Made by a program: the position numbers and the translations under genes. DNA of 64,000 nt from Aliarcobacter cibarius (lineage in GTDB: Bacteria; Campylobacterota; Campylobacteria; Campylobacterales; Arcobacteraceae), in assembly GCF_013372265.1 (NCBI RefSeq), contig NZ_CP054051.1, positions 2,008,596 to 2,072,595 of the forward strand, in the 5' to 3' direction. Of the stretch, positions 49,501-57,137 are shown piece after piece. The notes below the pieces were generated by a model, which saw only the letters and a program-made list of their open reading frames with translations, did not search any database and was not told where the DNA came from. Within the stretch, counting starts at the first letter, position 1. Every line of letters starts with the position of its first letter.

Positions 49501-52500
49501 AGTTGTAAAGTCTTTACCTGCTTCTGCTGTTCCATTATTTATTACAAAGTCATATGTTTGTGGGTTTACACTATCTGTTACTGTTACAGTAAATACTAAA
49601 TCTTCACCCTCAACTGCTACTGCACCTTTTGTCCCTAGGCTTGGATCTTGTGGATCTAATGGTTTACTTGGATCTTGTGGATCTGTCGGTACTTGTGGAT
49701 CTGGATCTTTTGGATCTTTTGGTACGATTACAGCCTCTGGTTTATCATTATCTAATATTGTTCCAGTTACTGTTTTATCTACATTCCCTACTTTTACAGT
49801 TAACGTATAATCTTCTGTGTTCTCTATTGTTTTATCATCATATGTTTTTACTTCTACTACAAAGTTTGTCTCACCTGCTGGTACTTTTACACTATATGTA
49901 CCATCTGCATTTGGACTTACTGTTACTTTTGATCCATCTGCATATTTAATTACTATAGCTTGTGTCTCACTTGGATTTAGGAAATCTTTTCCTTTCTCTG
50001 CTGTTGCACCTGTTAGAGTAACTGTTACTGTTTGATCTTTTGAAGACTCTGTTAAACTTACTTTAAATTCAGCTGTTTCACCTTCAGTTACAGTTGCACC
50101 TTTTGAGTCTAAATCTTTTGGATCAGTTGGATCTTTTGGATCTGGATCTGGATCTACTGTTATATCTTCTTTATCATTATCAATAATATATCCAACTGCT
50201 GTTGAATTACCTACTGTTACACTTAAACTCTCTGTATCCTCTATTATTTTATCATCAATAGTTTTTACTGTTACTTCAAAGCTTGTTACTCCTGCTGGTA
50301 CTGTTATTTTTCCTGTAGCTGGATCATATGTTACACCATTTGTAAACGATACATTATTAGTTGTAAAGTCTTTACCTGCTTCTGCTGTTCCATTATTTAT
50401 TACAAAGTCATATGTTTGTGGGTTTACACTATCTGTTACTGTTACAGTAAATACTAAATCTTCACCCTCAACTGCTACTGCACCTTTTGTCCCTAGGCTT
50501 GGATCTTGTGGATCTAATGGTTTACTTGGATCTTGTGGATCTGTCGGTACTTGTGGATCTGGATCTTTTGGATCTTTTGGTACGATTACAGCCTCTGGTT
50601 TATCATTATCTAATATTGTTCCAGTTACTGTTTTATCTACATTCCCTACTTTTACAGTTAACGTATAATCTTCTGTGTTCTCTATTGTTTTATCATCATA
50701 TGTTTTTACTTCTACTACAAAGTTTGTCTCACCTGCTGGTACTTTTACACTATATGTACCATCTGCATTTGGACTTACTGTTACTTTTGATCCATCTGCA
50801 TATTTAATTACTATAGCTTGTGTCTCACTTGGATTTAGGAAATCTTTTCCTTTCTCTGCTGTTGCACCTGTTAGAGTAACTGTTACTGTTTGATCTTTTG
50901 AAGACTCTGTTAAACTTACTTTAAATTCAGCTGTTTCACCTTCAGTTACAGTTGCACCTTTTGAGTCTAAATCTTTTGGATCAGTTGGATCTTTTGGATC
51001 TGGATCTGGATCTACTGTTATATCTTCTTTATCATTATCAATAATATATCCAACTGCTGTTGAATTACCTACTGTTACACTTAAACTCTCTGTATCCTCT
51101 ATTATTTTATCATCAATAGTTTTTACTGTTACTTCAAAGCTTGTTACTCCTGCTGGTACTGTTATTTTTCCTGTAGCTGGATCATATGTTACACCATTTG
51201 TAAACGATACATTATTAGTTGTAAAGTCTTTACCTGCTTCTGCTGTTCCATTATTTATTACAAAGTCATATGTTTGTGGGTTTACACTATCTGTTACTGT
51301 TACAGTAAATACTAAATCTTCACCCTCAACTGCTACTGCACCTTTTGTCCCTAGGCTTGGATCTTGTGGATCTAATGGTTTACTTGGATCTTGTGGATCT
51401 GTCGGTACTTGTGGATCTGGATCTTTTGGATCTTTTGGTACGATTACAGCCTCTGGTTTATCATTATCTAATATTGTTCCAGTTACTGTTTTATCTACAT
51501 TCCCTACTTTTACAGTTAACGTATAATCTTCTGTGTTCTCTATTGTTTTATCATCATATGTTTTTACTTCTACTACAAAGTTTGTCTCACCTGCTGGTAC
51601 TTTTACACTATATGTACCATCTGCATTTGGACTTACTGTTACTTTTGATCCATCTGCATATTTAATTACTATAGCTTGTGTCTCACTTGGATTTAGGAAA
51701 TCTTTTCCTTTCTCTGCTGTTGCACCTGTTAGAGTAACTGTTACTGTTTGATCTTTTGAAGACTCTGTTAAACTTACTTTAAATTCAGCTGTTTCACCTT
51801 CAGTTACAGTTGCACCTTTTGAGTCTAAATCTTTTGGATCAGTTGGATCTTTTGGATCTGGATCTGGATCTACTGTTATATCTTCTTTATCATTATCAAT
51901 AATATATCCAACTGCTGTTGAATTACCTACTGTTACACTTAAACTCTCTGTATCCTCTATTATTTTATCATCAATAGTTTTTACTGTTACTTCAAAGCTT
52001 GTTACTCCTGCTGGTACTGTTATTTTTCCTGTAGCTGGATCATATGTTACACCATTTGTAAACGATACATTATTAGTTGTAAAGTCTTTACCTGCTTCTG
52101 CTGTTCCATTATTTATTACAAAGTCATATGTTTGTGGGTTTACACTATCTGTTACTGTTACAGTAAATACTAAATCTTCACCCTCAACTGCTACTGCACC
52201 TTTTGTCCCTAGGCTTGGATCTTGTGGATCTAATGGTTTACTTGGATCTTGTGGATCTGTCGGTACTTGTGGATCTGGATCTTTTGGATCTTTTGGTACG
52301 ATTACAGCCTCTGGTTTATCATTATCTAATATTGTTCCAGTTACTGTTTTATCTACATTCCCTACTTTTACAGTTAACGTATAATCTTCTGTGTTCTCTA
52401 TTGTTTTATCATCATATGTTTTTACTTCTACTACAAAGTTTGTCTCACCTGCTGGTACTTTTACACTATATGTACCATCTGCATTTGGACTTACTGTTAC

Positions 52501-55500
52501 TTTTGATCCATCTGCATATTTAATTACTATAGCTTGTGTCTCACTTGGATTTAGGAAATCTTTTCCTTTCTCTGCTGTTGCACCTGTTAGAGTAACTGTT
52601 ACTGTTTGATCTTTTGAAGACTCTGTTAAACTTACTTTAAATTCAGCTGTTTCACCTTCAGTTACAGTTGCACCTTTTGAGTCTAAATCTTTTGGATCAG
52701 TTGGATCTTTTGGATCTGGATCTGGATCTACTGTTATATCTTCTTTATCATTATCAATAATATATCCAACTGCTGTTGAATTACCTACTGTTACACTTAA
52801 ACTCTCTGTATCCTCTATTATTTTATCATCAATAGTTTTTACTGTTACTTCAAAGCTTGTTACTCCTGCTGGTACTGTTATTTTTCCTGTAGCTGGATCA
52901 TATGTTACACCATTTGTAAACGATACATTATTAGTTGTAAAGTCTTTACCTGCTTCTGCTGTTCCATTATTTATTACAAAGTCATATGTTTGTGGGTTTA
53001 CACTATCTGTTACTGTTACAGTAAATACTAAATCTTCACCCTCAACTGCTACTGCACCTTTTGTCCCTAGGCTTGGATCTTGTGGATCTAATGGTTTACT
53101 TGGATCTTGTGGATCTGTCGGTACTTGTGGATCTGGATCTTTTGGATCTTTTGGTACGATTACAGCCTCTGGTTTATCATTATCTAATATTGTTCCAGTT
53201 ACTGTTTTATCTACATTCCCTACTTTTACAGTTAACGTATAATCTTCTGTGTTCTCTATTGTTTTATCATCATATGTTTTTACTTCTACTACAAAGTTTG
53301 TCTCACCTGCTGGTACTTTTACACTATATGTACCATCTGCATTTGGACTTACTGTTACTTTTGATCCATCTGCATATTTAATTACTATAGCTTGTGTCTC
53401 ACTTGGATTTAGGAAATCTTTTCCTTTCTCTGCTGTTGCACCTGTTAGAGTAACTGTTACTGTTTGATCTTTTGAAGACTCTGTTAAACTTACTTTAAAT
53501 TCAGCTGTTTCACCTTCAGTTACAGTTGCACCTTTTGAGTCTAAATCTTTTGGATCAGTTGGATCTTTTGGATCTGGATCTGGATCTACTGTTATATCTT
53601 CTTTATCATTATCAATAATATATCCAACTGCTGTTGAATTACCTACTGTTACACTTAAACTCTCTGTATCCTCTATTATTTTATCATCAATAGTTTTTAC
53701 TGTTACTTCAAAGCTTGTTACTCCTGCTGGTACTGTTATTTTTCCTGTAGCTGGATCATATGTTACACCATTTGTAAACGATACATTATTAGTTGTAAAG
53801 TCTTTACCTGCTTCTGCTGTTCCATTATTTATTACAAAGTCATATGTTTGTGGGTTTACACTATCTGTTACTGTTACAGTAAATACTAAATCTTCACCCT
53901 CAACTGCTACTGCACCTTTTGTCCCTAGGCTTGGATCTTGTGGATCTAATGGTTTACTTGGATCTTGTGGATCTGTCGGTACTTGTGGATCTGGATCTTT
54001 TGGATCTTTTGGTACGATTACAGCCTCTGGTTTATCATTATCTAATATTGTTCCAGTTACTGTTTTATCTACATTCCCTACTTTTACAGTTAACGTATAA
54101 TCTTCTGTGTTCTCTATTGTTTTATCATCATATGTTTTTACTTCTACTACAAAGTTTGTCTCACCTGCTGGTACTTTTACACTATATGTACCATCTGCAT
54201 TTGGACTTACTGTTACTTTTGATCCATCTGCATATTTAATTACTATAGCTTGTGTCTCACTTGGATTTAGGAAATCTTTTCCTTTCTCTGCTGTTGCACC
54301 TGTTAGAGTAACTGTTACTGTTTGATCTTTTGAAGACTCTGTTAAACTTACTTTAAATTCAGCTGTTTCACCTTCAGTTACAGTTGCACCTTTTGAGTCT
54401 AAATCTTTTGGATCAGTTGGATCTTTTGGATCTGGATCTGGATCTACTGTTATATCTTCTTTATCATTATCAATAATATATCCAACTGCTGTTGAATTAC
54501 CTACTGTTACACTTAAACTCTCTGTATCCTCTATTATTTTATCATCAATAGTTTTTACTGTTACTTCAAAGCTTGTTACTCCTGCTGGTACTGTTATTTT
54601 TCCTGTAGCTGGATCATATGTTACACCATTTGTAAACGATACATTATTAGTTGTAAAGTCTTTACCTGCTTCTGCTGTTCCATTATTTATTACAAAGTCA
54701 TATGTTTGTGGGTTTACACTATCTGTTACTGTTACAGTAAATACTAAATCTTCACCCTCAACTGCTACTGCACCTTTTGTCCCTAGGCTTGGATCTTGTG
54801 GATCTAATGGTTTACTTGGATCTTGTGGATCTGTCGGTACTTGTGGATCTGGATCTTTTGGATCTTTTGGTACGATTACAGCCTCTGGTATGTTTTCAAT
54901 CACCACGGGAGCAACTATTTCTCCTGTTTCAACAGGAAGAGATGAAATTCCTCTTTCTAAATTTATCCATCTATCAGTCTCTTGCAGTCCAAATAAAGAA
55001 TCACTAAGGACATCTGATGAACCAACTTTTACTCCACTCGTTCTTGTTGTTCCTTGTCCCTCTCCTCCAGCTGCTGCTGCTTCTAAAGTTTCAACTAATG
55101 ATTGAAAATCTGTCACTAAGGCTGTATTATTTGATGTCTTAACTCCATTAGTAATAAGAGACTCTAATCTATCTATAATTTCACTTCCATTAAATGCATT
55201 ATTTTCAACTATAGATTTAACATCTTGGTCATTTAAGTCTTTATTAATAAGAACTAAAGTTGGATTTTCTATATCATCTTGATTTTCATTTAAAAATGGA
55301 ACTATCCCATTTAAACTTACTTTTACACTTTTCCCATCAATTTTGAAAAGAAATTCTACAGACTTTTGATCATCTTTAAAATTCATTGAATAGCTAGAAA
55401 ATCCATTTGAAAATATAAATTGCTGTCCCTTCTTAGCAACGATTTCTAAATCCTTAACAAGTTCAACTACTTTACTCGAACCATTTGCTTCTCTTATAGT

Positions 55501-55509
55501 CAATTTCAT
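40564..55509 (-). CDS. Giant LapA-like type I secreted adhesin with Calx-beta repeats and two vWA domains
   Basis: The 4981-residue protein (about 0.5 MDa) is a cell-surface adhesin. Residues 1 to about 206 form an N-terminal retention module with a LapG-type di-alanine site LEAAAAGGEG (Ala144-147); there is no Sec signal. Residues 207-3781 are 12.5 tandem 286-residue repeats, each with two Calx-beta-like domains (one ending GYIIDND, one ending GTILDND) joined by Asp/Pro-rich linkers. A cadherin-like stretch follows. Two vWA domains with intact MIDAS motifs (DNSGS near 4025 and 4603) then lie in a duplicated module. The C-terminus should carry the type I secretion signal, but glycine-rich RTX nonapeptides are not evident. 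The Shine-Dalgarno AAGGAG is strong. The secretion genes lie directly upstream. Confidence 0.92.
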   Translation of the reverse strand: MKLTIREANGSSKVVELVKDLEIVAKKGQQFIFSNGFSSYSMNFKDDQKSVEFLFKIDGKSVKVSLNGIVPFLNENQDDIENPTLVLINKDLNDQDVKSIVENNAFNGSEIIDRLESLITNGVKTSNNTALVTDFQSLVETLEAAAAGGEGQGTTRTSGVKVGSSDVLSDSLFGLQETDRWINLERGISSLPVETGEIVAPVVIENIPEAVIVPKDPKDPDPQVPTDPQDPSKPLDPQDPSLGTKGAVAVEGEDLVFTVTVTDSVNPQTYDFVINNGTAEAGKDFTTNNVSFTNGVTYDPATGKITVPAGVTSFEVTVKTIDDKIIEDTESLSVTVGNSTAVGYIIDNDKEDITVDPDPDPKDPTDPKDLDSKGATVTEGETAEFKVSLTESSKDQTVTVTLTGATAEKGKDFLNPSETQAIVIKYADGSKVTVSPNADGTYSVKVPAGETNFVVEVKTYDDKTIENTEDYTLTVKVGNVDKTVTGTILDNDKPEAVIVPKDPKDPDPQVPTDPQDPSKPLDPQDPSLGTKGAVAVEGEDLVFTVTVTDSVNPQTYDFVINNGTAEAGKDFTTNNVSFTNGVTYDPATGKITVPAGVTSFEVTVKTIDDKIIEDTESLSVTVGNSTAVGYIIDNDKEDITVDPDPDPKDPTDPKDLDSKGATVTEGETAEFKVSLTESSKDQTVTVTLTGATAEKGKDFLNPSETQAIVIKYADGSKVTVSPNADGTYSVKVPAGETNFVVEVKTYDDKTIENTEDYTLTVKVGNVDKTVTGTILDNDKPEAVIVPKDPKDPDPQVPTDPQDPSKPLDPQDPSLGTKGAVAVEGEDLVFTVTVTDSVNPQTYDFVINNGTAEAGKDFTTNNVSFTNGVTYDPATGKITVPAGVTSFEVTVKTIDDKIIEDTESLSVTVGNSTAVGYIIDNDKEDITVDPDPDPKDPTDPKDLDSKGATVTEGETAEFKVSLTESSKDQTVTVTLTGATAEKGKDFLNPSETQAIVIKYADGSKVTVSPNADGTYSVKVPAGETNFVVEVKTYDDKTIENTEDYTLTVKVGNVDKTVTGTILDNDKPEAVIVPKDPKDPDPQVPTDPQDPSKPLDPQDPSLGTKGAVAVEGEDLVFTVTVTDSVNPQTYDFVINNGTAEAGKDFTTNNVSFTNGVTYDPATGKITVPAGVTSFEVTVKTIDDKIIEDTESLSVTVGNSTAVGYIIDNDKEDITVDPDPDPKDPTDPKDLDSKGATVTEGETAEFKVSLTESSKDQTVTVTLTGATAEKGKDFLNPSETQAIVIKYADGSKVTVSPNADGTYSVKVPAGETNFVVEVKTYDDKTIENTEDYTLTVKVGNVDKTVTGTILDNDKPEAVIVPKDPKDPDPQVPTDPQDPSKPLDPQDPSLGTKGAVAVEGEDLVFTVTVTDSVNPQTYDFVINNGTAEAGKDFTTNNVSFTNGVTYDPATGKITVPAGVTSFEVTVKTIDDKIIEDTESLSVTVGNSTAVGYIIDNDKEDITVDPDPDPKDPTDPKDLDSKGATVTEGETAEFKVSLTESSKDQTVTVTLTGATAEKGKDFLNPSETQAIVIKYADGSKVTVSPNADGTYSVKVPAGETNFVVEVKTYDDKTIENTEDYTLTVKVGNVDKTVTGTILDNDKPEAVIVPKDPKDPDPQVPTDPQDPSKPLDPQDPSLGTKGAVAVEGEDLVFTVTVTDSVNPQTYDFVINNGTAEAGKDFTTNNVSFTNGVTYDPATGKITVPAGVTSFEVTVKTIDDKIIEDTESLSVTVGNSTAVGYIIDNDKEDITVDPDPDPKDPTDPKDLDSKGATVTEGETAEFKVSLTESSKDQTVTVTLTGATAEKGKDFLNPSETQAIVIKYADGSKVTVSPNADGTYSVKVPAGETNFVVEVKTYDDKTIENTEDYTLTVKVGNVDKTVTGTILDNDKPEAVIVPKDPKDPDPQVPTDPQDPSKPLDPQDPSLGTKGAVAVEGEDLVFTVTVTDSVNPQTYDFVINNGTAEAGKDFTTNNVSFTNGVTYDPATGKITVPAGVTSFEVTVKTIDDKIIEDTESLSVTVGNSTAVGYIIDNDKEDITVDPDPDPKDPTDPKDLDSKGATVTEGETAEFKVSLTESSKDQTVTVTLTGATAEKGKDFLNPSETQAIVIKYADGSKVTVSPNADGTYSVKVPAGETNFVVEVKTYDDKTIENTEDYTLTVKVGNVDKTVTGTILDNDKPEAVIVPKDPKDPDPQVPTDPQDPSKPLDPQDPSLGTKGAVAVEGEDLVFTVTVTDSVNPQTYDFVINNGTAEAGKDFTTNNVSFTNGVTYDPATGKITVPAGVTSFEVTVKTIDDKIIEDTESLSVTVGNSTAVGYIIDNDKEDITVDPDPDPKDPTDPKDLDSKGATVTEGETAEFKVSLTESSKDQTVTVTLTGATAEKGKDFLNPSETQAIVIKYADGSKVTVSPNADGTYSVKVPAGETNFVVEVKTYDDKTIENTEDYTLTVKVGNVDKTVTGTILDNDKPEAVIVPKDPKDPDPQVPTDPQDPSKPLDPQDPSLGTKGAVAVEGEDLVFTVTVTDSVNPQTYDFVINNGTAEAGKDFTTNNVSFTNGVTYDPATGKITVPAGVTSFEVTVKTIDDKIIEDTESLSVTVGNSTAVGYIIDNDKEDITVDPDPDPKDPTDPKDLDSKGATVTEGETAEFKVSLTESSKDQTVTVTLTGATAEKGKDFLNPSETQAIVIKYADGSKVTVSPNADGTYSVKVPAGETNFVVEVKTYDDKTIENTEDYTLTVKVGNVDKTVTGTILDNDKPEAVIVPKDPKDPDPQVPTDPQDPSKPLDPQDPSLGTKGAVAVEGEDLVFTVTVTDSVNPQTYDFVINNGTAEAGKDFTTNNVSFTNGVTYDPATGKITVPAGVTSFEVTVKTIDDKIIEDTESLSVTVGNSTAVGYIIDNDKEDITVDPDPDPKDPTDPKDLDSKGATVTEGETAEFKVSLTESSKDQTVTVTLTGATAEKGKDFLNPSETQAIVIKYADGSKVTVSPNADGTYSVKVPAGETNFVVEVKTYDDKTIENTEDYTLTVKVGNVDKTVTGTILDNDKPEAVIVPKDPKDPDPQVPTDPQDPSKPLDPQDPSLGTKGAVAVEGEDLVFTVTVTDSVNPQTYDFVINNGTAEAGKDFTTNNVSFTNGVTYDPATGKITVPAGVTSFEVTVKTIDDKIIEDTESLSVTVGNSTAVGYIIDNDKEDITVDPDPDPKDPTDPKDLDSKGATVTEGETAEFKVSLTESSKDQTVTVTLTGATAEKGKDFLNPSETQAIVIKYADGSKVTVSPNADGTYSVKVPAGETNFVVEVKTYDDKTIENTEDYTLTVKVGNVDKTVTGTILDNDKPEAVIVPKDPKDPDPQVPTDPQDPSKPLDPQDPSLGTKGAVAVEGEDLVFTVTVTDSVNPQTYDFVINNGTAEAGKDFTTNNVSFTNGVTYDPATGKITVPAGVTSFEVTVKTIDDKIIEDTESLSVTVGNSTAVGYIIDNDKEDITVDPDPDPKDPTDPKDLDSKGATVTEGETAEFKVSLTESSKDQTVTVTLTGATAEKGKDFLNPSETQAIVIKYADGSKVTVSPNADGTYSVKVPAGETNFVVEVKTYDDKTIENTEDYTLTVKVGNVDKTVTGTILDNDKPEAVIVPKDPKDPDPQVPTDPQDPSKPLDPQDPSLGTKGAVAVEGEDLVFTVTVTDSVNPQTYDFVINNGTAEAGKDFTTNNVSFTNGVTYDPATGKITVPAGVTSFEVTVKTIDDKIIEDTESLSVTVGNSTAVGYIIDNDYKLTTDDSFSTKEDTSYIININDFGTPLTIITKVKIVEIPTNGQLLLNGTVVKAGQEINRVDIDNGKLVFKPNTNTDEDGNFEFLVYDGTQWATVEAKTEIIVTAVADTPTTSIDAVKLSSGEYTVKIDAELTDTDGSEILTVKISNVPNGAELTSTKYEVTKNTDGSWNVKVPVGVTSISDTLVMNNVPKGTDWVNLKITATATETNDNIDGKNFKTAESSDATVYGVGENNQVCMESFKYNLVITLDNSGSMNGTPMTLAKAAMVNLVNKYSNLGEVKVLLNVFNSYGEIKGIWVNPSEAINLINQITAGGGTNYDDAILKNINVLSKNPAPLDGKTISYFVSDGNPTYKMVKNSNGEWVISGNGSATESVTKIISDQWKNLDIDKSYAIGIGTNELNTHLKNIANDVTIISNANQLSDALEGTVQELIYEGTVSDNIFGGDPKVKIDSIIVDGKTYTKDTFPANGVITGDNKIKLTFDFNTGDYKYYAKSSKFSVENVGFKVNVSDNNGDMTSLDVGLKVSVITEIYTPTANIDVVNTSTINYQNASITSKGYTIGAYDLNGAKGEMSIVSSSNISGFGVKGASSGDSNEIGYLNGKSEEIRVKFDNKVTDVNVKFSWLASSETAKISFYKNGILVGTAIQKGLTDTIDGPFSLKPSNGSLFDEIRFSANGANDDYLVNSIEYNEVVVDNNGTIAGEVYNVNFGAALKDNSGVLSVKISNVPEGASFDLPNMKNLGNGVWEVEIPAGSKAIDYSNVKMIVPAGTNYVDLKITATASSEAPCSLNKSKEAVESDATLYALSESEQAKMNTFKYNLILTIDNSGSMSGNPITLAKAAMVNLVNKYTQLGEVKVFLTTFSDYGEIKGAWVDAKTAINLINSISTKNMTNYDDALLKIINNIKPVPYNEGKTVSYFVSDGQPNYGMKQDAKGNWILNTNANSVNSTLSKQFKELAIDKSYAIGIGTNALNTHLNAVSNDVTIISNAEQLSKTLEDTVQELLVEGNFLDNVIGGDEKITADIITFEGKQYTKDTFPKDGIISGTNNIKLTVDFDTGDYKYYAKSSKFTEEIKVFNVEASDNNGDKVKYDIEAEVKVVTGKAENIQKLTGEDIDLSKVITKTTDIIDMENGKTTDKLKVDFKDILDLNDKELVIKGDKGDKVQLNLNEWDVKATSNGYKEYVGKGTNSTVKLLIDDEIDITNI
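44167..54889 (-). repeat. 12.5 tandem copies of an 858-bp coding repeat
   Basis: Landmarks recur every 858 bases: the block starting CCCTAGGCTTGGATCTTG appears 13 times from about 44487 to 54783. By eye all copies look identical in bases, including third codon positions, and both conceptual shadow frames are unchanged in every copy. 858 is divisible by three, so copy-number change keeps the frame. The array spans 10,723 bases. It encodes 13 A-type and 12 B-type Calx-beta-like domains and has no cysteine. Confidence 0.95.
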
Positions 55510-55533
55510 AATACTCTCCTTGAGATATTTATA

Positions 55534-55539
55534 ATTATA
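55534..55539 (-). promoter_or_regulatory. Candidate -10 element of the adhesin gene
   Basis: TATAAT on the minus strand lies 24 bases before the adhesin ATG and after the terminator of the secretion operon. No clear -35 is seen, but T-rich sequence precedes it, as is common in Campylobacterota. The presence of a terminator upstream makes a separate promoter likely. Confidence 0.45.
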
Positions 55540-55591
55540 TTATGTATTTTATTTAAAAAAAGTCTCTAAAAAGTTTTTATTTGAATAATTT

Positions 55592-55626
55592 TATAAAAAA
55601 AGATAATTGCATAAACAATTATCTTT
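55592..55626 (-). terminator. Intrinsic terminator of the secretion operon
   Basis: An 11-bp stem (55599-55609 with 55616-55626) overlaps the stop codon of the HlyD-type gene. On the minus strand it is followed by a run of U residues (TTTTTTTAT). This is the clearest Rho-independent terminator in the window and separates secretion genes from the adhesin gene. Confidence 0.8.
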
Positions 55627-57136
55627 CATGAAGTGAATCTTGCTTAACTTTCAATATAGGTTTTAAGATAAAATCCATAATAGTTTTTTTACCTGTAACT
55701 ATATCAACAGTAGCAACCATTCCAGGAATAATTGGAAGTTTTTTACCTTTTCTTTCTAAATAATTTTTGTCAGTTTTTACTAAAACTCTATAATAGCTTT
55801 TACCTTCTTTTGATTCTTTATCAATTATTGAATCTGCAGAAATCTCAATAATTTTACCTTCTAATCCTCCATAAATTGAAAAATCATACGCAGTAATCTT
55901 AATAATTGCTTTTTGGCTAGGATTTATAAACGCAATATCTTTAGGATCAATTTTTGCTTCAACAACTAAAGCATCACTTAAAGGAACTATTTCAATTAAA
56001 TCAACTCCCGGCTGAATAACTCCTCCTATCGTATTAAAGTTTAACTGTTTTACAATTCCATCTACGGGAGATGTAATAGTTGTTTTATCAACTTTATCTT
56101 TATCCCCTACAAGCTTAGCTTCAAATCTATTTATCTGACTAACTGTTTTTTGTAATTCATTTGAAGCTTCACTTCTAAAAGTATTTAATCTTTCCTGAAT
56201 TTTATTTCTAGCTTCTTGAATAGCAAAATTTGATCTAGTAATAGATAAATTTGCAGTCAATAAATCACCTTTTGTTTGGTTATATTCTTTTTCCATATCT
56301 AATAAATCAATATTTGATTTAATTTTTCTTTCAACTAATTGCTTTATAGTCTTTTTTTGTTCTTCAATGAAACCTAAATTATCTTTTAGTTTTTTAATTG
56401 TACTTTCAATCTCTTTTAATTCTTGAATTTTTTGACTCTCTTGAGTTGCTAAAACACTAATAGAAGATTTTAACTCTCTATATCGATTTTCATAAAGCAT
56501 CTTTTCATTCAAATCATATCTCGATGGATCTTGTAAAATTTTTTCATCAAAAACCAATTCTTGCAATGGTTCATCAATATTTACTGTTGCCTCTTTTTCT
56601 AATCTAGCTTTAAGAGCTAATAAAGACAAATATTCTTGTCTACTCTCTTCTAATGTTGCTTGAAATCTTGTTGTATCAATTTTCATTAAAGGAGCATCAA
56701 ATTTTACAATATCTCCTTCTTTTATAAATATTTCAGAAATAATTCCTCCATCTAAAGATTGAACCGTTTGTACTTTATCTGTAGGAATAACTTTTCCCCC
56801 ACCTCTTGCTAATTCATCTATTTCCGCAAAAGTTGCCCAAATTAAAAATATAGCAAAAATACCAACAACAATTGTAAAAATAACTTTACTAACTAAACTA
56901 GCTTCTTCATTAGCATGAGAATAATTTGTATAAATAAAATCTAAATCCTCTTTTTCATTGTATTTATCATCACCTAAACCATAAATAGCTTTTATACTAT
57001 TTTTAATTTTATAAAAGAATTCCCAACTTTTATTCTCTTTTTTCGGTAATTTTGGATTTTTAATAACTATTAGATGTTCGTTATTCTCAATAACATTAAT
57101 ATTACTATTTTCATTGTCTTTATTTAGATTTTCCAT
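55619..57136 (-). CDS. Type I secretion membrane fusion protein (HlyD/LapC family)
   Basis: This 505-residue protein bridges the inner-membrane ABC transporter and the outer-membrane channel. A cytoplasmic N-terminus of about 85 residues precedes one membrane segment (VIFTIVVGIFAIFLIWATFA), then the family stretch ELARGGGKVIPTDKVQTVQSLDGGIISEI. A long coiled coil follows (about 150-335). The C-terminal barrel includes ITSPVDGIVKQLNFNTIGGVIQPG and ends near IPGMVATVDIVTGKKTIMDFILKPI, the HlyD signature. The N-terminal extension is longer than in LapC. It starts one base after the ABC gene ends, so both are in one operon. Confidence 0.92.
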   Translation of the reverse strand: MENLNKDNENSNINVIENNEHLIVIKNPKLPKKENKSWEFFYKIKNSIKAIYGLGDDKYNEKEDLDFIYTNYSHANEEASLVSKVIFTIVVGIFAIFLIWATFAEIDELARGGGKVIPTDKVQTVQSLDGGIISEIFIKEGDIVKFDAPLMKIDTTRFQATLEESRQEYLSLLALKARLEKEATVNIDEPLQELVFDEKILQDPSRYDLNEKMLYENRYRELKSSISVLATQESQKIQELKEIESTIKKLKDNLGFIEEQKKTIKQLVERKIKSNIDLLDMEKEYNQTKGDLLTANLSITRSNFAIQEARNKIQERLNTFRSEASNELQKTVSQINRFEAKLVGDKDKVDKTTITSPVDGIVKQLNFNTIGGVIQPGVDLIEIVPLSDALVVEAKIDPKDIAFINPSQKAIIKITAYDFSIYGGLEGKIIEISADSIIDKESKEGKSYYRVLVKTDKNYLERKGKKLPIIPGMVATVDIVTGKKTIMDFILKPILKVKQDSLHER

Positions 57137-57137
57137 A

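Noticed and set aside
44167-54889. CRISPR-like or satellite array
   Set aside because: The unit is 858 bp, contiguous without spacers, and keeps one open frame throughout, so it is a protein-coding tandem repeat.
44481-55105. Regular plus-strand open frames of 106 and 72 codons recurring every 858 bases
   Set aside because: They are antisense shadows of the adhesin repeats. Their low-complexity Leu-rich products and the perfect spacing follow from the coding repeat itself.
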